DNA from: Micromonospora luteifusca
GTDB lineage: Bacteria > Actinomycetota > Actinomycetes > Mycobacteriales > Micromonosporaceae
Length of the DNA: 64,000 nt
Direction of reading: 5' to 3'
Assembly (NCBI RefSeq): GCF_016907275.1
Contig: NZ_JAFBBP010000001.1
Location: 1,850,001 to 1,914,000 of the forward strand
Shown: positions 63,337 through 64,000 of the stretch, one piece after another
How the letters are laid out: each line of letters opens with the position of its first letter
How positions within the stretch are numbered: the first letter of the stretch is position 1
Position numbers and translations under genes: made by a program
The notes under the pieces: model-generated
Database searches by the model: none
Told to the model about the DNA's origin: nothing
The model's input: the letters and a program-made list of their open reading frames with translations, nothing else

Positions 63337-64000
63337 TTACCGAGGCGTGTTGGCGGAGCCCGTACCGTCACCGCCTCCCGCGGGGCCGGCACCCGCGGTC
63401 GCGCCGGGTGCAGCCCGGCCGGCGCGGTGTGCGCGACCGGCGGCCTCGGTGGCGGCATCCATCCAGGAGCGGGCGCGACCGGCGGTGCCGCCCACCCACT
63501 CGCCGACGTCGCTCGCGCCGTCGCCGAGCCGGCGTAGCAACCCGACCAGCGGGTCGGTGGACCGGCTGAACTCCTCCCGGTACGACTCGGCAGCCGCCCT
63601 GATCTCCTCCGAGACACTGGTCGAGCTGTCCTCGTCGCGGCGCGGATAGTCCCCGGCCAGCACCCGCCCGTACGCCCCGGAGTCGATCCACTGGCGCAGC
63701 TGGGCCGCCCGCGCCACCGGCGTCGGGTGGGTGCTCCACGCGGTCATCCGAATCTTGTGCAGGCTGTCGCGCAGGTCCCCGCCGCCGGCGTACTCGGCGG
63801 CCTGCTCCAGGAAGGCGGTGGTGTCGATCTGGGACAGGTCACCGCCGCCGGCGAGCTTCATCAACAGCCGCAGCGCGGCGGCCGGGTCCTGCCCGGCGAG
63901 CAGACCGGCCCGGTCGGCGGAGAGCTCCGCCTTGCGCCACCACTCCAGCATCGCCGCGATGATGGCCCGTAGGGCGATCGCGCCGACCGGCAACCAGCTC
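63337..64000 (-). CDS. M48-like peptidase/membrane protein, N-terminus beyond the window
   Basis: Only the C-terminal part is present; the frame remains open to the window edge, so the true start is outside. The visible head (GAIALRAIIAAMLEWWRKAE and LSADRAGLLAGQDPAAALRL) matches the segment after the HExxH site of M48 peptidases. There a conserved Glu in RKAELSADR is the third zinc ligand. A helical region and a Gly/Pro/Ala-rich tail follow. It is probably an HtpX-like membrane protease; the HExxH itself is not in view. Confidence 0.75.
   Translation of the reverse strand, partial: SWLPVGAIALRAIIAAMLEWWRKAELSADRAGLLAGQDPAAALRLLMKLAGGGDLSQIDTTAFLEQAAEYAGGGDLRDSLHKIRMTAWSTHPTPVARAAQLRQWIDSGAYGRVLAGDYPRRDEDSSTSVSEEIRAAAESYREEFSRSTDPLVGLLRRLGDGASDVGEWVGGTAGRARSWMDAATEAAGRAHRAGRAAPGATAGAGPAGGGDGTGSANTPR

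Overview
The window is very GC-rich chromosomal DNA with many GTG starts, 4-nt ATGA/GTGA overlaps, a mycothiol-type DsbA-like protein and an actinobacterial gene order. It looks like a Micromonosporaceae genome (Micromonospora-like); the genus is an inference. No phage, plasmid, rRNA or CRISPR locus is visible. The backbone keeps the order clpX-clpP2-clpP1-tig / rpiB / Rv2466c-like / pepN / ctaJ-DUF5130 / HNH / glbO / Rv2474c-like / thioesterase / ettA, which matches (from memory) Mycobacterium tuberculosis Rv2457c-Rv2477c. Lineage-specific blocks interrupt it.

0-8 kb: a nitrilase-family hydrolase, an EamA exporter divergent from an XRE-cupin regulator, the Clp protease and trigger factor block (proteostasis), tRNA-Pro(TGG) and tRNA-Gly(TCC). 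8-17 kb: a GNAT protein, an ECF sigma factor with its membrane partner, a secreted M14 carboxypeptidase, rpiB, a DUF1015 protein and small or disordered proteins. 17-21.7 kb: a nitroreductase/DsbA-like protein, PepN, a repeat-filled gap, and a likely cytochrome oxidase accessory pair (CtaJ and DUF5130/PRSAF1).

21.7-34.5 kb is the metabolic highlight. Twelve tightly spaced minus-strand genes encode nearly the whole route from tryptophan to pyruvate and acetyl-CoA: KynA, KMO, KynU, HAO, ACMSD, 2-aminomuconate semialdehyde dehydrogenase, a RidA-type deaminase, 4-oxalocrotonate decarboxylase, hydratase, aldolase and acylating acetaldehyde dehydrogenase. An amidase-signature protein ends the run and a divergent Lrp/AsnC regulator stands at its head. 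No recognised kynurenine formamidase is present, and KynA carries unusual active-site residues.

34.6-46 kb: a secreted protein with a class F sortase, a scarred region (perfect 22-bp inverted repeat plus a truncated oxidoreductase tail), an erythromycin-esterase/DUF6194 fusion, HNH nuclease, MscS channel, MFS transporter, truncated haemoglobin, YbjN protein, thioesterase and EttA. 46-51 kb: a possible one-chain antitoxin-PIN protein, OtsA, and an OtsB-GH15 fusion (trehalose metabolism). 51-58 kb: cobalamin/sirohaem genes (cobA/cysG, cobT, cobC, cobB) around a class A PBP; CobB lacks the expected glutaminase cysteine. 58-64 kb: SURF1, a Pro-rich membrane protein, an ATP-dependent DNA ligase, a 165-bp palindromic element next to a small DUF222-like fragment, an M20 dipeptidase and the end of an M48-like protein.

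Several families of non-coding palindromic or direct repeats are scattered through the intergenic spaces.
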